Assembly: GCF_003071345.1 (NCBI RefSeq)
Contig: NZ_QCYK01000001.1
Span: forward strand, 496,001-560,000
Length of the DNA stretch: 64,000 bases
DNA from: Chitinophaga parva
GTDB lineage: Bacteria > Bacteroidota > Bacteroidia > Chitinophagales > Chitinophagaceae
Direction: 5' to 3'
This document shows, in pieces, positions 25,737 through 32,546 of the stretch. The notes under the pieces were generated by a model. It saw only the letters and a list, made by a program, of their open reading frames with translations. It searched no databases and was not told the origin of the DNA. Every line of letters starts with the position of its first letter. Positions within the stretch are counted from its first letter, which is position 1. The translations under genes were made by a program, and so were the position numbers.

Positions 25737-26738
25737 ATGCAAAAATTTTTCCCCATGCTCCTGGCCGCTATGCTGCTTACCATGAGCGGGCTCCGCGCAC
25801 AGCAGCAGATCACGCCCAATGACGCCACCTTTTCACAGTACCAGTACCCATTTCCCGTACATTATTTCAACCTGACCCTGCAAGGCAATGCCCTGCGCAT
25901 GGCCTACATGGACATACCCGGGCGCCAGTCCAACGGGCAAACGGTGGTGCTGCTGCACGGGAAGAACTTTGGCGGGGCCTACTGGGATAGTACTGCCACC
26001 GCTCTATCCGCCCAGGGCTTCCGGGTGATAGTGCCAGACCAGGTGGGTTTTGGCAAATCTGACAAGCCGGCCCACCTGCAGTTTTCCCTGCACCTGCTGG
26101 CTGAGAATACCCACCGCCTGCTGGACAGCCTGGGCATCCAAAAAGCCGTGGTGCTGGGCCACTCCATGGGTGGCATGCTGGCTATGCGCTTTGCCATCCA
26201 GTACCCGGGAACGGTGACCAAACTGGTGCTGGAAGATCCCATCGGCCTGGAAGACTGGAAACTGAAAGTGCCCTACCAGGATGTAGATAAATGGTACACC
26301 GCAGAGCTGAAGCAGAACTACGAAAAGATCAAAAAATACCAGCTGGAAAGCTACTTCCACGGCCAGTGGAAACCGGCTTACGACAAATGGGCCGCCCTCC
26401 AGGCCAGCCAGACCCTGAGCCCCGATTATCCCAAAGTGGCATGGAACAGCGCCCTGTGTTACGATATGCTCTTTACCCAGCCGGTGATCTACGAAATAGA
26501 AAAGATCCAGGCCCCTACCCTGCTCATCATCGGCTCCCTGGACCGTACCGCCATTGGCAAAGACCGGGTAACGCCCGAGGTAAAGGCCACGATGGGCAAT
26601 TACCCCGAACTGGGTAAGGCCGCGGCCAGCCGCATTCCCCGTTGCCGCCTGGAATTGCTGGAAGGCGTGGGCCATGCGCCGCATATGGAGGTATTTGACC
26701 AGTTCATACAACTGGTTTCTGGATTCCTTAAAAATTGA
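25737..26738 (+). CDS. Secreted alpha/beta hydrolase
   Basis: A 333-residue protein with a signal peptide (MLLTMSGLRAQ, cleavage after RAQ). The fold is complete: VVLLHGKNFGGAYW (oxyanion), PDQVGFGKSDKP, the nucleophile elbow LGHSMGGMLAMR (Ser near residue 142), the acid strand LLIIGSLDRTAIGK and the His in LEGVGHAPHMEVFDQF. It is therefore a likely active periplasmic esterase, lipase or peptidase; the substrate cannot be predicted. Its 3' region holds the cluster of TTGACnnnGTCAA dyads. Confidence 0.85.
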   Translation: MQKFFPMLLAAMLLTMSGLRAQQQITPNDATFSQYQYPFPVHYFNLTLQGNALRMAYMDIPGRQSNGQTVVLLHGKNFGGAYWDSTATALSAQGFRVIVPDQVGFGKSDKPAHLQFSLHLLAENTHRLLDSLGIQKAVVLGHSMGGMLAMRFAIQYPGTVTKLVLEDPIGLEDWKLKVPYQDVDKWYTAELKQNYEKIKKYQLESYFHGQWKPAYDKWAALQASQTLSPDYPKVAWNSALCYDMLFTQPVIYEIEKIQAPTLLIIGSLDRTAIGKDRVTPEVKATMGNYPELGKAAASRIPRCRLELLEGVGHAPHMEVFDQFIQLVSGFLKN

Positions 26739-26763
26739 TCTTCAACTACTTTTATAACTATTA

Positions 26764-26909
26764 ATTGACAATGTCAATACAAGATAATTGACTTGGTCAA
26801 AACAAAAAAGCGCCCCCTTAAAAAGAGGCGCTTTTTTGTTTTCAAATGCTTTTCCCATTAGTTGACACGGTCAAATATTCATACCCTTACCCTTTATTGA
26901 CAATGGCAA
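26764..26909. repeat. Cluster of four 13-bp dyads, TTGAC-N3-GTCAA
   Basis: The copies are at 26765-26777 (extended to the perfect ATTGACA-A-TGTCAAT, 26764-26778), 26788-26800 (centre TTG), 26862-26874 (centre ACG) and 26897-26909 (centre AAT, right arm GGCAA with one mismatch). Two copies lie on each side of the terminator 26804-26837. The region lies between two convergent genes, so these are not ordinary promoter operators. Identity unknown. Confidence 0.7.
26804..26837. terminator. Bidirectional terminator between the hydrolase and patatin genes
   Basis: An 11-bp perfect stem AAAAAAGCGCC / GGCGCTTTTTT with a 12-base loop. The A-run and T-run make it work on both strands. Dyad repeats flank it on both sides. 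Confidence 0.88.
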
Positions 26910-26939
26910 TCAATAAACGGCAGGGCCCAATACCATGGC

Positions 26940-29210
26940 TTATTTGTCAGGATTGATATTATTGAACAGCTGCTCCACGTAGCGGAGGGCGGTCATGTTT
27001 GTAGGGTTATCGAGTGCATCGCCTATGTCCATCTTCTCACGGGAGTTAAGGTGAAGGCTGAGCGCCGCCGTTTTATTGGCCTGCTGTGGTACGTACTGGA
27101 AAATGATGCGGTGGAATTTATTCGGGAAGTAGCCTTCCAGGTAATTCAGCGTGGCATCCTGGTTAAAATCCTGCATGGCGCTCCAGTGCGATTGCATGGT
27201 GAACAGCGGTGCAAACATCACATCACTGAGCGACTGTGATTCTTTAATGCGGGTAATATCATTCTTGCGGGTATCGCGGATCTGCAGGTACACCACGCCT
27301 GCGGTATTTTCATTGATCCACTTCCGGAAGGTAAAGAGATAACGCAGCGTGGTCTGCTGCCCAAAGTTGTCGCGGATGCCGGCGTCCATCACATCCACAA
27401 TAGGATCGCTGGGCAGGTATACGTTTGGCAGCACATACGGGAAGGTGGCAGACATGCGGATAGCACTGGTCACCTGCAGGCTCATAGCGTGCTGGCGGGC
27501 AAAGTACTGGCCAAAGTCCACCCCGTCTATATCCCGTACCAGGTGCGCGGTCTTATCCATGCGCGTGGGGTACAGGTACTCCGGTGCGCAGAGGTAGCTG
27601 ATGTTCTGCGGGGAGATCATGAGGCGGCGCCCGTCTGCATTGATGGTGGCATTCCAAACCAGCATAGGGATGGTGCCTTTGCTTTCCGGCAGGTAGTACT
27701 CACCCAGCGTGCGGTTCAGTACATTATGGGTATTGTGGTTCAGCTGGCGTTCAAAAGCATAACCCCGGTCACGGGCGTAATAATTATCCCCGATCTTAAA
27801 CCGGCGGAAGGGCGTGATGAAATCGTTTACCGCCAGGGAGGTGAACACGGGATTGAGCAGGTCTTGTGAAATGCGTTCCGTGTAGGTGGTATCGTATAAT
27901 GTAATGGGCATGCCCAGTTGCTGTTCATAATATAACTCCCGGAAATAAGAGGCGCCCATCATACCACCGGAAGCCCCGGTCATCATGACGGTGTGGCGCA
28001 TTACGCGCCCGCCCAGCACGGAGTCCAGGCGTTGCAGCACATTCATGCTCCATAAGGCGGAGCGGCTGCCGCCCCCGCTGAAATTCATCACCACCAGCAA
28101 GGGTTTCCGGCCTCCGGGGAATTTTTGTTTCCAACGCTCCAGGATGGCCAGTCCGCTATCCACATCCGCCTGGCGCCGTGCTTCCGTGAAGAAGTGCTGC
28201 AGGGCTTCTGGACTGTATACCGGGCGGTGGTGCTTGTTCTTATATTCCAGGCCGTAAGCCTTGTTACGGTTATCCACCACGTTGCTCTGCACCATGATAT
28301 TCAGCGCCAGCAGCATGACCAGGAAAAGTGGGATGGCCCAGCTTTGCAACAGGTATGCATAGGCGCCGGATATGCCAATGAGGAACGCAAAAAAGATCAG
28401 CACACTGGCTCCTGCGGGAATGCGGAACACGTTATAGTCCATCAAGAAAGAAAGGATGACCAGGCACACCAAAGCCGCGCCTACCGTGATAATGGCGGCA
28501 AAGTGATGTTGCTTTAAGATACTGTCCAGGTAAAATTTATCATAGTGATCCACCTTCCTGGCGCGCCGTACTTTCCAGGGGGTAAAAAGATAACTGTGCA
28601 CCGGCAGCGCGTTCTCATCCGGCTCCTGCGTAGGCTTGAGGATGAGTTTTACAAACTTGCGGGGTGTCCCAAATTTGCGGGTAAGCCGCCGGCCGATGTT
28701 GCGGTCCGCACCAAAAAAATAAAAGAAGGAAAAGAAAATGATCAGCATGTAGCCGCACACATAACCCTCGGCCAGGAGCAATATTTCTGTAACGCCGCTC
28801 AGCTGGTAATCCTGCTGGTAAGCCCACCCGCGGAAAAGCAGGTTGATAAGGAAAAGCAGGGGAATGATAGAATTATTGAGGCAGTACCGGAAAAAAGGCT
28901 GCGCTGTGGTGGCCAGGAATTTAAAACGCTGCGTGTGTAATATGAACGTGGTGATGTGCCAGCTCATGGTAAAAATGCCGGAGGCCAGGCCCAGGATGGC
29001 AGTGCTGTAAAAATTTACACGGCCCAGGTATTCGGGATTGAGGAACAGCGCATCGCCGCCAAATACTTTGGCAAAACCACCATTGATGGTACTGAATAAA
29101 ATAGCCCAAAACACCAATAGAACCTGGTACTTGCGGAAGTGCAAGAGCAACAGTTGTACCGGGAAGGAATAGTATGTTTTTAAAGCGATGATTTTTAGTT
29201 TCCCCAGCAT
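26940..29210 (-). CDS. Membrane-anchored patatin-like phospholipase
   Basis: A 756-residue protein. Residues about 15-320 contain some seven hydrophobic helices separated by a polar loop (RRLTRKFGTPRKFVKLILK). From about residue 370 there is a patatin-like domain: oxyanion FSGGGSRSALWS, nucleophile TGASGGMMGASY (Ser near 411) and the dyad Asp in VDVMDAGIRDNFG (near 608). The full Ser-Asp dyad is present, so lipid acyl hydrolase activity is plausible, next to the membrane. The long membrane half is not part of classical patatins; its role is unknown. It is transcribed toward the dyad cluster. Confidence 0.8.
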   Translation of the reverse strand: MLGKLKIIALKTYYSFPVQLLLLHFRKYQVLLVFWAILFSTINGGFAKVFGGDALFLNPEYLGRVNFYSTAILGLASGIFTMSWHITTFILHTQRFKFLATTAQPFFRYCLNNSIIPLLFLINLLFRGWAYQQDYQLSGVTEILLLAEGYVCGYMLIIFFSFFYFFGADRNIGRRLTRKFGTPRKFVKLILKPTQEPDENALPVHSYLFTPWKVRRARKVDHYDKFYLDSILKQHHFAAIITVGAALVCLVILSFLMDYNVFRIPAGASVLIFFAFLIGISGAYAYLLQSWAIPLFLVMLLALNIMVQSNVVDNRNKAYGLEYKNKHHRPVYSPEALQHFFTEARRQADVDSGLAILERWKQKFPGGRKPLLVVMNFSGGGSRSALWSMNVLQRLDSVLGGRVMRHTVMMTGASGGMMGASYFRELYYEQQLGMPITLYDTTYTERISQDLLNPVFTSLAVNDFITPFRRFKIGDNYYARDRGYAFERQLNHNTHNVLNRTLGEYYLPESKGTIPMLVWNATINADGRRLMISPQNISYLCAPEYLYPTRMDKTAHLVRDIDGVDFGQYFARQHAMSLQVTSAIRMSATFPYVLPNVYLPSDPIVDVMDAGIRDNFGQQTTLRYLFTFRKWINENTAGVVYLQIRDTRKNDITRIKESQSLSDVMFAPLFTMQSHWSAMQDFNQDATLNYLEGYFPNKFHRIIFQYVPQQANKTAALSLHLNSREKMDIGDALDNPTNMTALRYVEQLFNNINPDK

Positions 29211-29255
29211 ATGTGGTTAAACTTACTAAAAATCTATTATATATATGGAGCGGTA

Positions 29256-29289
29256 TAAAAAAACCGCCCGGGTATTTGCCACAGGCGGT
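29256..29289 (-). terminator. Terminator of the heme A synthase gene
   Basis: The stem ACCGCC / GGCGGT (29263-29268 and 29284-29289) is followed on the minus strand by seven T. It lies 23 bases past the stop of the 29312-30409 gene. Confidence 0.75.
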
Positions 29290-29311
29290 ATAACAGGTTT
29301 TAACCGGCAGG

Positions 29312-30409
29312 TCAAAGTGTGCCGATGGCGTCTTCCGGCCGGGGAGGTTTCACATAGAGATAGGTGGCCCCATCTTTTCCCCGGCTGATGAAAAGTGATG
29401 TAACCAGGGAAAGCAGCAGGAGCATCCCCACGCACTGATGAATACTGGCCAGGGCAATGGGAATGTGTATCCTGGCATTGAGCACAGTGAGCACACCCAG
29501 CAATACCTGCAACAGCACCAGCAAAAGCGGCACGATGTGAATTTTGTGCAGAAGGGAGCGCGGATCGCTCTTGCGCGCATTCCACCACCAGCTCACCACC
29601 AGCAGCGTAACCAGGTAAGCCAGCCCGCGGTGGATAAACTGTACGGTGATCAGGTTATGCGAGATGTCCTGTAAAAATGATCCCTGCGTGAGCATGCCGG
29701 GGGGCACCGCCGCACCATTGATGCTGGGCCAGGTGCTGGCAGCGGTAGCGGCATGCAGGCCAGACATGAAGGCGCCGAAGATCAACTGCACCACCAGCAC
29801 TACGATCAGCAACAGGTTCAGTTTGCGCAGTCCGGGTTTATACTGGATCTCCCGCACGGGCACGATCAGCTTCAACCCAAACCATAAAGTATAAGAGGTG
29901 AGCAGCATAGCCGTGATAAAGTGTCCGGCCAGGCGGATGTGGCTTACATAAAGATCATTCTCATTGAGGCCGCTCTGCACCATGATCCAGCCAATGGCGC
30001 CTTGCAGCCCGCCCAGCAGGAACAGGATGGCCAGGGGCACGATCATAGACGCATCGATCTTCCTCTTTATAATAAACCAGATAAAGGGCAGTAAGAACAC
30101 CACGCCAATGAGCCGGCCCCACTCGCGGTGAAACCATTCCCAGAAAAAGATATGTTTGAAATCCGTGAGCGTGAAATCGCTGTTCAGGTATTTAAACTGG
30201 CCGATCTGTTTATATTGCTCAAATGCATGTTCCCACTGCGCCTGGTTCATAGGCGGTATAGCCCCCATGATGGGCTTCCACTCTGCAATGGACAGACCGG
30301 AGCCGGTAAGACGGGTGATGCCGCCCAGCATGACCATGATGATAAGCATACCCACGCCAACGAAGAGCCAGATGGCCACGGGGCGGTGTTTTGAATAAGT
30401 TGTCTCCAT
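29312..30409 (-). CDS. ctaA: Heme A synthase (COX15/CtaA family)
   Basis: A 365-residue protein with eight membrane helices, as expected. Family signatures: GGITRLTGSGLSIAEWKP after the first helix, FFWEWFHREWGRLIG, the helix RLAGHFITAMLL, then in the second half FIHRGLAYLV and SIHQCVGMLLLL, supplying the paired heme-ligand His residues. The enzyme oxidises heme O to heme A for cytochrome c oxidase. No ctaB or cox genes are in view. A minus-strand promoter lies 17 bases upstream. Confidence 0.93.
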   Translation of the reverse strand: METTYSKHRPVAIWLFVGVGMLIIMVMLGGITRLTGSGLSIAEWKPIMGAIPPMNQAQWEHAFEQYKQIGQFKYLNSDFTLTDFKHIFFWEWFHREWGRLIGVVFLLPFIWFIIKRKIDASMIVPLAILFLLGGLQGAIGWIMVQSGLNENDLYVSHIRLAGHFITAMLLTSYTLWFGLKLIVPVREIQYKPGLRKLNLLLIVVLVVQLIFGAFMSGLHAATAASTWPSINGAAVPPGMLTQGSFLQDISHNLITVQFIHRGLAYLVTLLVVSWWWNARKSDPRSLLHKIHIVPLLLVLLQVLLGVLTVLNARIHIPIALASIHQCVGMLLLLSLVTSLFISRGKDGATYLYVKPPRPEDAIGTL

Positions 30410-30425
30410 AAAAAGTTCAAGCGAC

Positions 30426-30433
30426 CAAAATTA
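30426..30433 (-). promoter_or_regulatory. TAnnTTTG promoter element of heme A synthase
   Basis: The minus strand reads TAATTTTG ending 17 bases before the ATG at 30409. No -33 TTG at optimal distance. Confidence 0.5.
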
Positions 30434-30625
30434 GCGAAATCTAAGCTCCCCTTGCTCCCGGTGGCGCTGCCCGCAAAAATAGGCGCTCACTGCCAGCTAT
30501 TTACTGATATTTCTCAGGACCGGAGAAAGCAGGGCGCTTTGCACAATTATTACCTCCGCGAGAGCCACCCCGCACATGGCAGTTTTTTCCCGTTGATTTT
30601 TGTTTTCTTGCAATATTTGATTTAA

Positions 30626-30681
30626 ATTTATTGCAGAATGTTGCAGCAGGCAGCAACAACGTGCTCTTTGTTGCAATAAAT
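30626..30681. repeat. Nested inverted repeat (possible cruciform) in an AT-rich intergenic region
   Basis: Outer arms ATTTATTGCA (30626-30635) and TGCAATAAAT (30672-30681) are a perfect 10-bp match. An inner stem TGTTGC / GCAACA lies between them. The element sits about 65 bases upstream of the -33 box of the 30851 gene, in the 440-base gap (30410-30850) that otherwise holds only the two divergent promoters. It could be an operator or an RNA structure; no coding signal was seen. Confidence 0.5.
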
Positions 30682-30744
30682 CGAAAACACAATCTGCTGA
30701 TTATCAATCATATAAGTTTTTATCGGCAGATAACATTTTCTTAA

Positions 30745-30777
30745 TTTGGTTAATTACCGCAGAATGCCGTAGCTTTG
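30745..30777 (+). promoter_or_regulatory. Strong promoter of the first small secreted protein
   Basis: TTTG at 30745-30748 and TAGCTTTG at 30770-30777 have 21 bases between, close to the ideal arrangement. The predicted 5' leader is about 65 bases. The upstream block GATAACATTTTCTTAA is shared with the paralogue at 31959. Confidence 0.65.
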
Positions 30778-30850
30778 TTGCTAAATCGATTAACCTAGTT
30801 TCAAGTCGAGGTAAATATATCTTTTAACAAAAACGCAAAACGGAACAATT

Positions 30851-31276
30851 ATGAAAAGTGTAATGAACACCAAAGCCGCCCTTCTCGTTGCCGCTGCCCT
30901 TTTTGTAGGTGGCGCTGCTTCTGCCCAGGAACTGTTGGCCTATAACGGCAAAACACCTGCTGCAACCGTAGCTACCGGCAACGACGCCCCCGCCCTGAAA
31001 ATGGACATTGCCCAGGGTACCAAAGCTGAAGGCCTGACCTTCCACATCAACGTAGAAAATCCTAACCTGGAAAGAGTGAAACTGTACCTGCTGGACAAGA
31101 CCGGAAGCGTACTGCACGAAGAACTGCTGCCTGCTAAAGCTCATTTTGAAACCCGCTACAACCTGGACCAGCTGGAAGACGGCTCTTACAAGATCGTTCT
31201 CAGCACCCGCGACCAGGAGATCAAACGCGCTATCAACATCGCTACTTCAGTAAGCCGCAGCGGTAAAGTAAACTGA
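30851..31276 (+). CDS. Small secreted protein, paralogue A (function unknown)
   Basis: A 141-residue protein with signal peptide (cleavage after GGAASAQ). The mature 115 residues form an all-beta domain of immunoglobulin-like character (LTFHINVENPNLERVKLYLLD, then SVLHEELLPAKAHFETRYNLDQ, ending GSYKIVLST). I recognise no catalytic motif; the shape resembles short Bacteroidota periplasmic proteins with one fibronectin/Por-tail-like domain. It is about 70% identical in its C-terminal two thirds to the gene at 31959, with which it forms a tandem duplication. It has a strong promoter and a hairpin directly after the stop. Confidence 0.75.
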   Translation: MKSVMNTKAALLVAAALFVGGAASAQELLAYNGKTPAATVATGNDAPALKMDIAQGTKAEGLTFHINVENPNLERVKLYLLDKTGSVLHEELLPAKAHFETRYNLDQLEDGSYKIVLSTRDQEIKRAINIATSVSRSGKVN

Positions 31277-31301
31277 TTGTACCCCGCTTTTTAAGTACAA
31301 T
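31276..31301 (+). terminator. Hairpin directly after paralogue A
   Basis: ATTGTAC (31276-31282) pairs with GTACAAT (31295-31301), starting at the last base of the stop codon. There is a T-run in the loop but only a weak one after it. It may be the decayed counterpart of the long inverted repeat at 32391-32542. Confidence 0.4.
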
Positions 31302-31485
31302 TCCCTTTACTGTGGCTGCTTTGCAGCCAATGAGTCCATTGCTCTTTCTAAGTTAGATTCTTCTCCACGGCCGGTACGTTCTGTACCGCTGGGATGCCTG
31401 AAGATTTTTCTTCCTTCAGCGTTCATCCCGTACGCTTTAATGCATGGCTGTATGTTGTACAGCCAACCAGGCATTGCAAAGCGCT

Positions 31486-31613
31486 TGCATTATAACTTCC
31501 CGTACATGAAGCTGTGATCACCCAGGATAGACATCCGGTAACACAGGAATCCAAAGACCAACATGGCTTTGCGGGTTTACCCGAACAGGTGCCCGTAAAG
31601 CCAATGATGGTCA
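31486..31613 (-). pseudogene. Decayed 3' fragment of the NagZ/beta-lactamase-like gene
   Basis: This stretch aligns with the 3' end of the intact 32547-35519 gene (32571-32711). Shared blocks include CCCGTACATGAAGCTGTGA, GCATTATA and CAGGTGCCCGTAAAGCC. On the minus strand it encodes GFTGTC in one frame (HTGFTGTC in the intact gene) and then VIMQALCNAW in another (NIMQTLYDAM in the intact gene), so it is frameshifted and has lost the stop. It covers about the last 54 codons. It is best explained as the truncated end left by a tandem duplication that also copied the small secreted gene. Confidence 0.75.
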
Positions 31614-31622
31614 TCCCTTAAA

Positions 31623-31675
31623 AACAATATGCCTTGCAGGGGCAAAGATTCCCGCAGGGGTATTGTTCTTTTTTT
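31623..31675 (+). terminator. Probable terminator between the two duplicated units
   Basis: AACAATA (31623-31629) pairs with TATTGTT (31661-31667), with further CC/GG pairs inside, followed by CTTTTTTT. The rest of the gap 31614-31958 holds only the next promoter region. Confidence 0.55.
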
Positions 31676-31871
31676 AAAGGATAAGATAGCTGCATACGCT
31701 TGTACTGCGTAGCTGTTTTTTACTGCGATGCGCCCTTATCGCGGCATAATTACTATTGACCAGGAATGGCCCCCAGCCTGCATTTCCCCATTATTTACCG
31801 CTTCACATTTTATTAATCCCGGGATAACCTTTTCTTAACTGCCCCGTAACCTTCCGGTAATGCTTCCGCGT

Positions 31872-31879
31872 GATCTTTG
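31872..31879 (+). promoter_or_regulatory. Probable -7 element of paralogue B
   Basis: GATCTTTG differs from TAnnTTTG at the first two bases. The surrounding block (GATAACCTTTTCTTAA, 31825-31840 region) corresponds to that upstream of paralogue A, where a perfect TAGCTTTG stands, so the promoter was duplicated and has since diverged. Confidence 0.35.
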
Positions 31880-31958
31880 CGGCGACAACAAAAGAAAAAA
31901 CCGTATTAGCTAATACCCCATTCTTTTACCAAAACGATCACCCATCAACACAACGGAA

Positions 31959-32387
31959 ATGAAACGTGTAATGAACACCAAAACCGCTATCCTTCTTGCT
32001 GCTACCCTGCTTGCCGGTACTGCCGCATTTGCACAGCAGCCCCTCGTGGCCTATAATGGCAACATATTTACCAGCCCGGTAATAATGACAATGGAAGACG
32101 CCCCCACCCTGGAAATGAACGTAATGCAGGCTACCGGCGCCAATCTTACTTTTCACATCAACGTGGAAAATCCACAGCTGGAAAAAGTAAAACTCTACCT
32201 GTTGGACAAATCCGGTAACATCCTGCACGAAGAAGTGCTGCCTGTTAAGGCCCACTTTGAAACCCGCTACAACCTGGACCAGCTGGAAGATGGCGCCTAC
32301 AAGATCGTGCTCAGCACCCGCAGCAGGGACATTGAGCACGCCATCAACATCATAACATCTGTGAGCCGCACAGGGAAGGTGAATTAA
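31959..32387 (+). CDS. Small secreted protein, paralogue B (function unknown)
   Basis: A 142-residue paralogue of the 30851 gene. The signal peptide is ILLAATLLAGTAAFAQ, followed by the same beta-rich domain: LTFHINVENPQLEKVKLYLL, LHEEVLPVKAHFETRYNLDQ, then YKIVLSTRSRDIEHAIN. The N-terminal 40 mature residues differ most between the copies (NIFTSPVIMTMEDAPT here), while the rest is closely conserved at both protein and DNA level, suggesting selection for the fold. It ends five bases before a long GTAC-rich inverted repeat. Confidence 0.75.
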   Translation: MKRVMNTKTAILLAATLLAGTAAFAQQPLVAYNGNIFTSPVIMTMEDAPTLEMNVMQATGANLTFHINVENPQLEKVKLYLLDKSGNILHEEVLPVKAHFETRYNLDQLEDGAYKIVLSTRSRDIEHAINIITSVSRTGKVN

Positions 32388-32390
32388 ATT

Positions 32391-32542
32391 GTACAACGTA
32401 CTGCGTACAATGTACAACGTACTGTCCCTTGTTCTTCTTTACGTTCTCTTCTACACACCATACCGGTGGGATGTGCGCAATTCCCTTCTGGCGCATCCAT
32501 ACGCTTTGATGTACGTTGTACATTGTACGCTGTACGCTGTAC
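32391..32542. repeat. Long inverted repeat with 32-base arms (30/32 match) between convergent genes
   Basis: Arms 32391-32422 and 32511-32542 are reverse complements with two mismatches. Each arm is built of GTAC-centred units (GTACAACGTAC repeated with a GCGTACAAT spacer). The 88-base loop contains a smaller GGATGTGCGC / GCGCATCC hairpin. It fills the whole gap between paralogue B and the NagZ-like gene, and likely acts as a structured 3' end or terminator for both. No T-run is present, so this is not a classical terminator. Confidence 0.75.
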
Positions 32543-32546
32543 GACC

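Noticed and set aside
30501..30707. 68-codon minus-strand ORF in the AT-rich gap
   Set aside because: It runs through the nested inverted repeat and has no recognisable composition or start context.
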